Source: Macrostomum hystrix (lineage: Eukaryota; Platyhelminthes; Macrostomidae). From it: a stretch of 64,000 nucleotides of DNA. The stretch is from contig CATNEN010000001.1 in the NCBI GenBank assembly GCA_950097015.1, forward strand, positions 7,683,001 through 7,747,000, read 5' to 3'. Positions 46,658-57,967 of the stretch are shown here, in pieces. The position numbers and the translations under genes were made by a program. The notes beneath the pieces are model-generated. The model was not told where the DNA came from. It searched no databases and was given only the letters and a program-made list of their open reading frames with translations. How positions within the stretch are numbered: position 1 is the first letter of the stretch; every line of letters starts with the position of its first letter.

Positions 46658-46962
46658 ATAATAATAATTGATTACACCTGCCCCAATTGGGTCAGATGTG
46701 CAGCCGACAGCACAGCCGCAGCTAATGCGCGGCACATCTGAAGGCTGTGTACAGCTATTCAGTCCACGGACTGGGGGGACGCCACACACACCTTCAATTA
46801 TCCCAGCTGATGCTGGTACCCATTTAACAGCTTGGTGAACTGAAGCAATACAGAGTTAAGTGTCTTGCTAAAGGACGTAAATTGTTCCAGTGGAGTCGGG
46901 AATCGAACACCCGACCTTCAAGTCGTGAGTCCGACGCCCTAACCACTAGGCTACAACCTTTT
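46658..46962 (-). mobile_element. SINE family A, full length
   Basis: Antisense copy from the ATT-type tail (46658) to the head ending at CAACC (46960). Box B complement GGAATCGAACAC sits near 46898 and box A complement CCACTAGGCTACAACC near 46945. Highly similar to the copy at 6709, so the family was recently active. Confidence 0.9.
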
Positions 46963-48019
46963 TGTTGCAAAAAAAGTAAAAATTAAGAAGATCCAAAGAA
47001 GTTGAGTCGCTAAGTGACTCAAGTTGAAGTCGAGGAACAAACGGCTTAAACTTCGAGTAATTGAAAACCCAAAGCAAAGCACTTCAAAGGGTTTTATAAA
47101 TGTACTAAATAAACTACATACACAGTCAGTAGTAGTCAGGGGTAGTCAGGACTCATACATAGTCAGGAGTTGCATTATTACAGGAATATATGTACTGATT
47201 GCGGTCAACATTCTTTCTTTATTAACAGTACAAAGCAGCAAATAAGTAAGTGAACATATCATAAGTATTGTAATATAAATAAACAAAATTAGAAATTAGA
47301 AATTAAATAAAACTCTGAGTGCCAGAAACAGTTCCTTGATTTTCACTTCTACTGTTTGATAATATAAAATATGAGTTAAATATGCTTCATACACGAGCAG
47401 CAAGGATTTTGTTTAGTAAGTGGCGATTCACAGTTCTGGTTTTGTTAAAAAGCACATTATTCAAAAAAGTTATCGCGTCTGTCTAAATGTAACCATATAT
47501 CATGCCAGAAATGTCTTTGAAACAATTCAATTGATTATGAATAATCAGTGAGCTACTACAGTGCTTATTTTTTATGCAACTAAAGACTCCGCAGATGGAG
47601 AAGTAGAACGATACGTGGTGGGTGATGGCCATGGGTGGTTATCTAGCTAATAACAGGCATAAACTCCTAACTAAAGCCGTAAAACTCGCGTCGTAACACC
47701 AAGATCAGGATCGTTGAGGTTGTAGCTAGCACAATGGGTTTGAGCTTCCGGTTTCTTGATTGCTACAATAATTTAAGTTTTTCTATTCGCTAAAGTAAGA
47801 TGTACAAAAAAGATTTTCCCGAAATGCGTTTTTCTCATGCAGGTTGATCTAACAATAAAGTTGCATGCATGATAACGGCATAGTCATAATTAATCGAGAG
47901 TATTTTTACTTGCGGATTAGATTTTTGAAGGCTTAAATCCAGATTATATTACGTTTACTAGAGATTAAACCTATACTCGAACAATTCAAAACACCTTGAC
48001 AAAAGATCGATTGACGCAA
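46963..48019. other. AT-rich intergenic DNA
   Basis: Includes a short open frame at 47024-47245 without coding character and short AGTCAGG repeats near 47125-47165. Nothing else recognised. Confidence 0.55.
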
Positions 48020-49138
48020 CCCACTGGAAAATGTACTAGGGGACCCTTAGGGGAACTGAAGGGGCATCGGGGTTTGGTTGGGGCGAGGTTGAAAGGCAAA
48101 GATTGTTTATTTTTTGCATAAAAGTAAATTCCTTGAGGCATATTTCAACTTTTCTACTTTTTAAAGTGTTTAAGCATATTTGGGTCAGAGGGGGTTTTGA
48201 TGGGGTTTTCCCCTATGAACTCAGCTTTTGGGGCTGTCCCCTAAAAGCCCCTTAGCCTTTAATCGTTATAACAAAGTTTGAAAGTTTTTTTGAGTTTGAA
48301 TATTTCAAGCGAGTTGCCTAACAAATGCTTGTTTATTTTACTTTTTATTGTTTCAAAAACGAATAATTTGTATAGTGCAAGATTTTTATTTTAAATGTAG
48401 TTAACCCTGCACTTAGCGTCTAGATGCACAAAACACGAAAGTTATCTTTTTATCGCAGAACTTTTAATTTAATGATATGTAGCTATCTGTCTGTATGATA
48501 TCGATTCTTGTACGAGAGACAGAGTCAGGGCACTCTGAAATAAAAAAGGATGTGTAAAGCCCAGAGATAGGCTAGCCTAAATATAAGTTTATTAATCAGG
48601 TATTGCCATTTAGACTGGCTAACAAGCATTCATTCGATCATATATAGGCCCTATATTGGGTCAATTATAGTAGACCTAGTCCTGAACAATGCTCTTCAAT
48701 ATAACTGAGGCAGTAATTGTTTGATTACATTTTTTGTTATATGCCTGTGCCTAGGTAGGCCTACTTTACCTATTATTTTCTATAGTAGTTAGCATGGCTA
48801 GGCACTTCGGAAAAGGAATAATATAAATGCAATGAAGTCTCGAAATGTGCAGCTTTGACTTTGACTGCTTCATTTGACTGCTGATTAGAAATCATTCTCT
48901 AACTTCTAATTTCTAAAATCTTCCGCTGATACAGAGTACAAATATATTGCAAAAATCTGCTAGGGGTTAGCCCCTATAAGCTACATTTTACTAGGGTCTG
49001 AGAAGGGGATTACCCTTAACCAATTCCCCTAGTTGCCCCTAGGGGTCCCCTGCCGAACCTGCTCTCATTCCCCTAGTCATCCCCTATCGTTCCCCGAGGT
49101 GTAACCCCGAGGGGTCCCCTAGTGTTTTTGCCAGTGGG
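48020..49138. mobile_element. Unclassified DNA transposon with CCCACTGG termini
   Basis: The left end CCCACTGGAAAATGTACTAG plus GGGACCC and the complement of the right end (CCCACTGGCAAAAACACTAG plus GGGACCCC) form imperfect inverted repeats. Subterminal regions are dense in AGGGGA/CCCCTA motifs on both sides (48045-48085, 48185-48255, 48960-49115). The interior is AT-rich with no transposase frame. No clear target duplication, so the superfamily is open (CACTA-like ends are one option). The total of 1.1 kb fits a non-autonomous element. Confidence 0.65.
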
Positions 49139-49249
49139 AATACGCATGAATAGAATTGAAGAAATAAAATAAAAGTAGTACAAGTAAGATAAGCGAGAAA
49201 AGGTACGAACAATGGGAAAAAAATAAGTTCACTTTAACTGGCCTAACCC

Positions 49250-49870
49250 ACGCAATGCTCTGCGGAGGAGGCCCAGCTGTATCCGCTTTCGGCTCCGACA
49301 GATCCTATCTAGCACTGCTTCTGCCAGACGGCGGGGTCTCGGAAGAGCACTCTGACTTTGACAACAGGCGCCTATATTTAGACCACTCTTGACCAGCGGA
49401 GCACTTTCAATACGCGGAACGCCGAGAGCTGCCTAACTGACAAGCTGCAGCCTGTGGTCGATAACGGGTGGAACGAATCAAAAGCTTGGGCAATCTCTGA
49501 TTAGAGCGCGCAGCGCGCTCTCAGAGGGTCTAAGCGAAAAACACGCTGTCTATATAGATCGATCTGACCCCTAATTATGGCGGTTCGCGGGGTGGCTGTC
49601 AGGCTGGCATGCAGCTTGAGCCTGATTGGTGGAATCGCAATAGACTTGCGGCCACTGTCTCTAGTCCTGGGGGTGTTCTTCTCGCCGGGGTAGAAAATCA
49701 GCGAGGCCGGATTGCAATCTGATTGGCCGGGGCTCCAGCCCAGGGGTATAGATTTGACGGGTTGGTTGTTGGCCCGGATCGCGGCTAGGCGTAAACTTGG
49801 GCTGTTCTAAAAGTAGACTGGACACTCGCTATACTGTCCTACGTGCGAACAAGCTAGGACATAAAAATAA
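49250..49870. other. GC-rich island upstream of the transporter gene
   Basis: About 600 bp of markedly higher GC than the flanks, with no open frame of note. It holds inverted CCAAT boxes (GATTGGTGG near 49624, GATTGGCCGG near 49720) and a perfect 19-bp palindrome AGAGCGCGCAGCGCGCTCT at 49503-49521. It could be a promoter region or an exonless relic of a mobile element. Confidence 0.4.
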
Positions 49871-50249
49871 CAAAATATGCTCACTCTAGATAAACCTTCT
49901 ACGATCTCACTCGTTCAGGCTGCATCTATGTGCAGTGCAGTGCATTCGAATTGTCCATTGTTAATTTCAGTACGCAGGCTGTGTATATGATAAATGCATT
50001 GAGGCAATTATATTGTGCTATTATCTTAGCTTGCACAGAATTTATGTTAATTGTGCAATTACTTAAGCGAAAACTCCTAAACAAGAACATCCGCATCAGT
50101 CTGCTGAGAGTAAACTCAAGTATTAAGATGCTTGAGGTTATATATATAAAGAGTAAACTGAGTCACTAAAAGCGCCAACTTAAATAACATGCAAAGCTGA
50201 TATAGCACTGAAATTTAATATCGAACTTTACAAACCTGTGATTAAAGTC

Positions 50250-51782
50250 ATGAATTTTCGTCAAGGCACCTGGATGCACAGCCTGGTAATCTTATTCATC
50301 ATGCGAGTGTGCATGTCGTTCAACTTCAATTCTTCCCGCGACATTCGCATCACAGACTTTGTCTGGGACGCCAACGTTGGACACTGTAAATTTGTTGGCG
50401 GCAGCGACGGAAATCCCTACACATACGAAATTGTTAATTACCTGATACAATTCTTCCTACCTGTTCTAGGCGGCCTCATAGCCGACAGGTGGTTTCGAGA
50501 GATTTATCTCCTACGCGCTGCCGGGGCCCTCCTGTTAGTGTCTGCGATCTACATAACTGCCGTCGACTTGGCCGGTATCGTCTGCCTGCCAGCAGTGTAT
50601 CTGGCGGGTCTAGTACCGAGCTGCTTGGCCAACGGAATCTGCGTCGCCCCAATGTTGGCAACACCAATGAAGGTGTCTCAAGGTCAGTTCGGCAGTCCAA
50701 CTCCTGGATTGATTTTGTTCTACGCTTCGGCCTCACTCGGTGAAATGATGGGCCTGGTACCCAGGCTGTTTCGATCTAGCTTCAACCTTACCTGGATTAT
50801 CTGCATCTCGTCACTTGTGTATGTGGCGACGTCGTGGGTACTGGAGCTTAAATGGGCTACGTATCCACATCGTGATGCAATCTACGCCATTCCTGCCAAC
50901 TTTCAATTTCCAACCAAAGCACGACTTTTGCGCTATTTTCTGCTTCTTGTGCCACTAGTTTTGCTGGTGGTCCTCATTGCAACTGTGCGCGGTGCGACAT
51001 ACTGTTTGGAGATACATTACTATCTTAACTATTCGACTGTCAACTCTACAGACACCTGTGCAGGGGTATTCGTTAGTTACAACTTAGCAACTATATGCAT
51101 GCTGTTGATCTTGGCTGGATTCTATCAATTAGGCTGGCTGAGCATAGAGGGTCAAATCAATATACGCTTCTGCTCTGGCGCGGTTTTGCTGCTACTGTGT
51201 CGGGCCGCCATGATTCCCTGGCACACCTGGGCTTCCAAAATGGCCAGTGAAACTTGGACTAATCCGAATTCGCGACTGGTTAACATCGTCTACGCATTGG
51301 CGTCAACTGTTGACGGTGTCGCAAATGCTCTGGCTCTGGCTGCTGGATACGAGCTCATGTACCTGGTGGCACCAGCCGGTTATAAAAACCTGGTCGTGGG
51401 CTTCCTGTACTCTGTCTGGGCCATCGGCGCGTGCATTACCGGCGGCATGGTGATTCTAATGCTGAAGTATCCAAGTGGACAGCCAATTCTAGGCCCGGTG
51501 TTTGGCAAATGGAACAGCCTTAATACCGTTTACATAGTAATGCTGATTCAAGCAATAGCGCTTCTACTCTACTATATTTGCGTCAATATGAAGATTTCCC
51601 GGAATATGATCGAGTTGGAGGCCACCGATTGTGACGCCACCGAATCGAGCAATGCAGAACAAGAGGCCGGTAGCATTGACGGCGGCTATGATTTGAGTAT
51701 TCTAGGCGGCTCTTTGAGAACGCCTCTACTGGCTGAGGAAAATAGGTTAATTGGTCACCGATATGCTAGCATTCATTCCTGA
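50250..51782 (+). CDS. POT/SLC15-like proton-coupled transporter, intronless
   Basis: Single open exon of 510 residues starting at the first true ATG (MNFRQGTW). About eleven or twelve hydrophobic helices are visible. PVLGGLIADRWFREIYLL resembles the POT signature after helix 2 (GGxxADxxxGRxxT), and YELMYLVAPAGYKNLVVGFL resembles the conserved C-half motif with YE and P. An extracellular NYSTVNSTDTC loop offers glycosylation sites, and the C-tail is acidic with an EENRLI-type sorting motif. POT proteins move di/tripeptides or related solutes with protons. The usual ExxERFxxY motif is not seen near the N-terminus, so substrate and transport mode are open. Among intron-rich neighbours the single exon is notable. 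MFS membership is surer than POT. Confidence 0.68.
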   Translation: MNFRQGTWMHSLVILFIMRVCMSFNFNSSRDIRITDFVWDANVGHCKFVGGSDGNPYTYEIVNYLIQFFLPVLGGLIADRWFREIYLLRAAGALLLVSAIYITAVDLAGIVCLPAVYLAGLVPSCLANGICVAPMLATPMKVSQGQFGSPTPGLILFYASASLGEMMGLVPRLFRSSFNLTWIICISSLVYVATSWVLELKWATYPHRDAIYAIPANFQFPTKARLLRYFLLLVPLVLLVVLIATVRGATYCLEIHYYLNYSTVNSTDTCAGVFVSYNLATICMLLILAGFYQLGWLSIEGQINIRFCSGAVLLLLCRAAMIPWHTWASKMASETWTNPNSRLVNIVYALASTVDGVANALALAAGYELMYLVAPAGYKNLVVGFLYSVWAIGACITGGMVILMLKYPSGQPILGPVFGKWNSLNTVYIVMLIQAIALLLYYICVNMKISRNMIELEATDCDATESSNAEQEAGSIDGGYDLSILGGSLRTPLLAEENRLIGHRYASIHS

Positions 51783-52735
51783 ATAAGCAGACTGCGAATC
51801 TAACCTCATTCTAATACCTGAAAACTTAATTAGGCCACTTCATACTAGCTCACAAATGCGGCTAGGCATCCTAAATACTTGTGTTATTCGTATTTGCTAC
51901 GTAGAAAATGCTTATTGTCGATTTTTCTAATTAACGTTGTTTTCTGAAATTCTTAAAAAGAAGAAATTTTATTTTTGTGCTCTTTTTCTTTTAAATGCGT
52001 AGTTGAGTGACAACTTTTTTCTTTTTGCAGTTCGACGGAGAGATGCTTGCTCTTTTTTCAGCAAATCAGCAAATCAGCCAATGTGTGTGAAAATGTGAAA
52101 ATTTACAAATGCTCTAAACAACTGTATTAATCCATACCGCACTTACCAACTATTTAATGACTCATTCACTGCCTTTAAACTTCGCCGGGCCAGTTCAATA
52201 CATCTCCACGGGTCCGGCTCTATTTGGCTAAGACCCAGTGAACTCTGATTGGCTGGCTGGCAGCCCTACGACTATCCGCCTCGTCTCTCTCACTGTTCTG
52301 CGAGCTATCCCTGTCAGTCCAGCTTGGTTTAGTCCACCCCTTCTAACGCCGCCCTGATTGGCTGGGGTAGCCGTCGCCCCTAACCACGCTTTTCTGCCCC
52401 CAGCTAGCCCCACCCAATGCCTTTTTTTATTATTTTTAAAGCTGGGCCTTCTCCAACTCCAATCTCGCTTGTTTTCAACGTTACACCCACCCACCCTGTG
52501 ATATAGCATGATAAACAAAATTTAGAAGCCAACGATAAATATAGCAATCTGACGACAACGAGATTTTATACTCGCTTTATTAATGTCTTAGAGTGAAGCA
52601 GCTACCAGACAAGTCCAGTACTCGAACCTATGAACGCCGTCTAAATCAAAACACGTAATGCTATGGAACTCGATCTTTCATAGGAGATTAAAAAAGTGAA
52701 TTCTTCAAGTACAATCTCAACCCAGTTTTCCATGT
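51783..52735. other. Convergent intergenic region with a GC-rich patch
   Basis: Between the transporter (+) and the secreted Gly-rich protein gene (-). 52185-52500 is GC-rich with two ATTGGCTGG (inverted CCAAT) boxes near 52243 and 52366 and no open frame of coding character; otherwise AT-rich. Confidence 0.5.
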
Positions 52736-55700
52736 TCATAGTTGGTCGCACGCTTCAGCGAACGGAGCGAGCAGCTGCACTACTACACTGCCCTGGTCGC
52801 TATTCTCGTTGCCGCCTGTAACAGCTCTGCAGCCGGTGCCTGAACAGTAGGAGCCGCCTCCGCCGCCCGCCTGGTAGCCCCTGAGTCCAGCACCGCCTCC
52901 GCTGAAACCGCCGCCGCCGCCAGCGGCACCCCAATAATAGGCTCGTCCACCGCCGCCACCGCCGCCGAAGCCACCAGCGCCTCCGTTTCCAGAGCCGACT
53001 CCGCCAATCCAACCGTCGGCTAGGCTACCGCCACGCTCGCCATCGTCGGAGCTTCGTCTAGAATGTACGGCCTTCCCAAGCCAGCCGGCTCCGCAGCCAC
53101 CGTGGTTGCTCTCGTTGGTTGGCGTTGCGTTAGGAAAATTATAGCCTGGATTGCCGTTCGCGCCTCCGATACCGGCATAGATGACGCTTTTACCAATTGA
53201 GTCGCTGCCATTAACGCCGGATCTACCGGGACGACCTGAAATTTGCGCGCAAGTTGTTGGATTGAAAACGCGTGAGACTGGCAGAAAATTAATAAAGGTT
53301 TGACTCGCGGCTTTTTAGGTTGCGCCACAGACGTTAAAAAATTCGAAAAATGAATCAGACAAAATTTCGGTTGTCTCAGGATGGCTTCATAATTTGTATA
53401 TAACCAGTCTATGGCCCGACTTGGCCCAAAATTTTTAATGCTATCACAGACGATTGGAGCGTGAAACAATATTAGTATTGCTTTTGTTGCGCTATGTGGA
53501 ACGTACAGTGGACATGCAAAACGGAACGGCCCATTGAATTCTATGGCCGAGCGTTTGAATTCACATGAGAAAGTAAGCCATAGACAACTCAAATTGTCAT
53601 GCTATGTGGAACGATGAGCCAGAATAGAAGGAACGATTTTAGCTTTTATTTGCAGAAAGAATAAAGGCAAGCAGAAGCAGAATTGCATTCAAGTGAATCT
53701 TATCATAAGTCTGAAATTGAAGCATCAGTTACAAAATTTGAACCCCTAAAACAGATGTCGCTGCAAACACAATCGAAACAATCGATTGCAGCGCAGCTCC
53801 CTGCCAGCGCACTTGTCAGCAGTGACTGCTTGACCAACAGCTTCAAGTATAGCATGAATCTCCACTGCTCAAGTGTCAATCCTTCTGGTGGAACTTGCTC
53901 ATCCTCAACCATGCCGGCTTCCGCCAAACGGTTCTTGAGATTTGACTTCAACGCAGAGTTAGCAAATTCGGTCGGGTTTAGAAATGGTGAATAGGGGGTA
54001 GGATTCGTGTCGTAATTATGTTCCGATGGTTCTCTCGGATCTCCACATTACGATGAAAATTTGGGCCGTCCATAAAAATTATCCAGTTTCCAGTAGGGTC
54101 CAGTTGATGGCAGCGGTCTGCTAGGTGGTTTAAAAATTCTTGAAACCTCTCTGGATGACAGAATGCACCAACCCGAACTCCGACTAAATTGCCATTCAAA
54201 CCGTATCGTTAGGACCCCTTTGGGTTGTCACCGTGCGCTTCACTGGGTGTCCGACCTGTCCTGCGACCTCCGGGTCCACAAGTTAAAACCGGTCTCATCT
54301 AAGTAGACAGTGCGAACTCCTGGAGCTTAGTGGAGCATGAAGTTAGCGTATTCGCTTCTGGCGTCCAGGCTTTCAACTCGGTTGGTGTTTAGGCGAATAT
54401 CCGTCCCCTTGGTAGCTAGTTTAACCGTAAAGAGCAAACCATCCATTGTTCGATCAATTGTTTTAAGGCTCACCTGCGGCTTGTCAGGAAAGCGTCCAAT
54501 CAGCTTCTCAGCCATTGACTTTAGGTTTAGAAAGGGATTTCGCTGCACCTCATGTTATAAAAAATCTCGCACCTCTGCGTCCATTTTGCAGCTTGCTTCC
54601 TTGCGTCCTCCACGAGGCAAAGCTTCCAACCTGCCAGCTTGTTCGAATGTTGACCGAATACGGTAAACAGAAGTTTTGGATACTCCTAACAAGACTGACA
54701 CGTCCCTCATCGACAGTCCACCTTGCAAGGGGGCGACGATGCGCTGTCGATCACGTACAGAAATTTGAGACGTCATTATTGCTTAACTGATCAAACGAAA
54801 GAAAATGAAAGCGTGTTGTTGTCACTGTGAAAAACTAAAATCGTTCCTTCTATTCTGACTCATCGTTCCACATAGCATGACAATTTGAGTTGTCTATGGC
54901 TTACTTTCTCATGTGAATTCAAACGCTTGGTCATAGAATTCCATGGGCCGTTCCGTTTTGCATGTCCACTGTTCCACATAGCGCGACAAAGGCAATAGTC
55001 TGAGCGTGCAGCAGTACATCATTTATTCACTTTTCAAATGTCTATGGCCTCAAGGTTTATTGGCAGTTTCGCAAGACAGATAGCAAGTTGTGGCCATAGA
55101 CGATCAGTGGGCTTAATTGATAGACGGCTAAATTGATACAATGTTGATTATTTCCTGTCGCAGTTTATATATACACTCTTAGATAAAATCCTACCGTCAT
55201 TGTCATACGAAGCGCCGCCGCCGCCAGCAGCAGCCATTAGTAGGCCGTCCGGATGCGAAGCCAACTGTCTGTAAACAAAACTGCCGCCTCCGCCGCCGGC
55301 TCCGGCATTGCGACTGCGAGACGAGACTCCGGTCTGGCCGACAACAATCGACAGCTTGTCGCCAGATTCTAGACGGAAAATTCCCGACCCAAATGCGCCT
55401 CGTCCAGCTGTGTGATTAGCGAGACTGTTGTTGCCGCCGCTGGCTCCAGTGACGATAATCCGATAGCAGCCAGTCAGATTCACCACAGCTTGCTGAATGA
55501 TGCCATTAGCTCCAACGCCTGTAGCTGCATATTGAAATGATATTACAATGCGCAGTGTCAGGCAGTGTGCAAATGTTATTATGCCATGTGGGTTGTGGCC
55601 CTTCCTAGGTGGGAGGTGGAATATTGTTGCGAGAATCGAACCAATGACTACTTCAAAGAGCCATAATCATACATCAAATACAGAGAATAGTATAGAAGTA

Positions 55701-56766
55701 CTTTATTTTACTTTCACTTTAGTATAGTCCTTGGCGCGAACGCATGAACCGTTCTGCCATCATATCCTAATGCGTCCTGACACATGTGGGTGAGTGGCAG
55801 AGCGTTTTCCTCTCGCACCGAGGTCACTGTGAGCTCGATTACACGGCGAGGCCACATTCATTTGGAGCGCAGCCGTAGAGAGAAGGCAATTGTCGTGCAA
55901 TTTACGCCCTCGAGGGCCAACCTCGAAGGCACAGTGAGAAAGTGTGAGGACAGATGTGCAAACCTGTGTGCGTGTACGGTACGGTAACTGTGTTGGAGCG
56001 TAATAATTAAATGTTCGATCTTACTATTTACCATTAAAAATCTGAGCGATGGGCTGAGCAATTGTGTAATTAAACTGTCTCTGACGAACTAGATTTTCGA
56101 ATTCGTCATATTTCCACACCCGATCGCCAGGCTTTGATTCCAAAACTCGGCGCACATATTTGTCCATCGATCCGAGGGTCTCAGACACGTCGTTAATGAT
56201 TAATAGCTGACAGGTGGCGTTTAGCTTGACAAACACAGCGGCAGCGCAGATTACAGTCTGGCAGGCTGATAGGCAGTGATATTTCGACTTGGAATTGGTC
56301 AAGTTGATAATGTCACTATTCGACGAGGAGTTTAGCGTCAAAACTCCGGTGGTCTCGACATAACGACGCGATGTCGATCGACTCACTATATTTGAATGCG
56401 TGAGATAAGGTTCAATAATAAAAATAATTAGATTAAACCTGCCCTAAGCCAGGCCAGATGTGCAGCCGACAGCACAGCCGCAGCTAATGCTGTTCAGTCC
56501 ATAGACTGGGGGGACGCCACACCCATTCTCGGTGAATTGAAACTGTGTACTCGAGAATCGAACCCTAGACCTTCAAGTCGTGAGTCGGACACACTAACCT
56601 CTGATGGCTACAACAGTTTATACAATTGATACCAATTTCAAATAAATGTGCCAACAAGCAATACAAGGTATTTACCTTCTGTCAGAGCTGTAGTTGTCAG
56701 TACATTAGTAGACAATAGAACAAGGCAAATTAAATACAAACAAGCAAGTCCAACTATGGAATGCAT
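52736..56766 (-). CDS. Secreted PAN-like plus glycine-rich domain protein
   Basis: Four exons in phase 1: 56766-56676, 56385-56032, 55518-55195 and 53235-52736, giving 422 residues. Exon 1 encodes a signal peptide (MHSIVGLACLYLICLVLLS). Exon 2 has a cysteine pattern (CLSACQTVICAAAVFVKL, ATCQLL) like a PAN/apple domain. Exons 3-4 form a glycine-rich domain: VVNLTGCYRIIVTGASGG, RGAFGSGIFRLESGDKLSIV, MAAAGGGGASYD, then Gly runs ending GGGGGSYCSGTGC and a beta-strand QGSVVVQLLAPF. This matches the glycine-rich ectodomain of ALK/LTK receptors, but the frame stops at 52736 with no transmembrane segment or kinase. Likely a secreted ligand-binding or matrix protein. Intron 3 contains a decayed transposon; introns 1 and 2 contain SINEs. 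Confidence 0.78.
53408..55110 (-). mobile_element. Decayed Tc1/mariner-IS630 type transposon with long inverted repeats
   Basis: Long inverted repeats of roughly 170-220 bp: 53472-53645 pairs with 54833-55000 (shared GTTGTCTATGGCTTACTTTC, GAATTCAAACGCT, CATGTCCACTG). Weaker similarity extends outward to about 53408 and 55110. Between them lies an inactivated transposase. The whole element sits in intron 3 of the secreted Gly-rich gene. Exact ends and the TA target duplication were not resolved. Confidence 0.8.
53703..54776 (-). pseudogene. Broken IS630/Tc1-mariner transposase (DDE)
   Basis: Fragments in different frames, from N to C: a helix-turn-helix (TSQISVRDRQRIVAPLQGGL and SMRDVSVLLGVSKTSVYRI) at 54776-54555; PQVSLKTIDRTMDG near 54450; VYLDETGFNLWTR (first Asp) near 54290; NWIIFMDGPNFHR (second Asp) near 54075; PFLNPTEFANSALKS (Glu) near 53970. 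Several frameshifts and in-frame stops separate them, so no active enzyme is made. Asp and Glu spacing fits a DD34E-like triad, not counted exactly. Confidence 0.85.
55782..55992 (+). mobile_element. SINE family B, 3'-truncated
   Basis: Head GTGAGTGGCAGAGCG and AGCTCGATTACACGGCGAGG, body GCCACATTCATTTGGAGCGC and TTTACGCCCTCGAGGGCCAA. It stops after ACCTGTGTGCGTGTACGG. Located in intron 2 of the secreted Gly-rich gene. Confidence 0.8.
56437..56617 (-). mobile_element. SINE family A with internal deletion
   Basis: Antisense copy: CAGATGTGCAGCCGACAGCA, then GTTCAGTCCATAGACTGGGG, box B complement GAATCGAACCCTAG and head complement CTAACCTCTGATGGCTACAA. Part of the body is deleted. Located in intron 1 of the secreted Gly-rich gene. 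Confidence 0.78.
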
Positions 56767-56789
56767 TGTCTGTACTTTTACGAGTAATA

Positions 56790-57960
56790 TATTTTATTTG
56801 TATTATAGCACTATTAGCTATGTAATTGTTGAAGCTTCTGAATCTGAACTGTCGTACGAACTTCTCGGATCTTTTATAATGAAATTTATCTCTATACCTT
56901 GTCGTTCGCCTATTGGATGAAATTCTGTAACAAGACAATAATCAGGACTATTGGTTGTCCATCATTCACTAATTTGTTATTGAAGTTTAGTTTAACTTAT
57001 TAAAAATAGAAGCCATGCACAAAGCTCTATTTAATTTAAGAAGTAACCTGCATTTTTGTAATGAATAACCAGAACTATTTTAAATCGTTTTGATATTTTT
57101 TGCTGCCATGAAAGCAAATATTAACGCGGCACAGAAAGAACAGATTTAGTCAGTATTGGATTTCAGCCTTTTTGTCGTTGTTTGATTAACTCTGCGAGCA
57201 TGTGTGTAGTTTATATAGTTTTCAATTTCAAGAACACAGGAGACAAATAAGGATGTAAGATGTAGCTGCACTAACTGAACTGAAGCATGCGAAAGAAATG
57301 CATAGCTTTACATGGTGCTGCATGAATTTGAAATCGCAGTTGAAAGACGTGTCAAGTAAAATGTAGAACTTCACTGAAATTGTAAAGTTACAAATATTTG
57401 CTGTTGCACTCAAATTCAATATATTTGAATAGATTTTATTTATGCTTGTTAGCTACTTTGAGAAGAAAGTATACTTACGTATGTAGTTTAATATGAATCC
57501 AAACAGACATAGCATTGTTTCGAGTTAAGCTTCATCAAACAAGCAGCAGGCAAGGTGCATCACCCAGTCTTAAGTGACAGACCAAGTACAGAGTCCAAAA
57601 ATTTATTGATTTCGTTCTTTGTCACGGCGACACAATTAATTGTATAGCAATTCTAGCTTCTAAAAGTCTATACATATAGGACCTCTTGAGACAGCTTTAT
57701 GAGAATTAATGAGCTTTGTTGTCAAGGCGAAATTTGAACAGAGAAATTCAATAGGACAAAGCATTCAAACTGTACTGTTGAGCACTTGTTTAAGTTAGTT
57801 ACAAGAGTATATAACCCGCTAGACACTGGGTATAACTGTTAGACTTCAACTTAACCTGTTAGACAGCAGTGAGACAGTTAAAAAGTGAGTGTCATATGTA
57901 AGACAGAGGTTACCTGTTAGACCGATGGGTTACCTGTTACCGTCAGCACAGCCGCAGCAA
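56790..57960. other. AT-rich intergenic DNA
   Basis: No coding ORF or array. Near 57800-57930 there are short GTTAGAC/CCTGTTAGAC repeats just before the SINE cluster. Confidence 0.55.
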
Positions 57961-57967
57961 TTGCGCA

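Noticed and set aside
52736-53235. ALK/LTK receptor tyrosine kinase
   Set aside because: Only the glycine-rich part is present; a stop codon follows and no transmembrane or kinase exon lies downstream.
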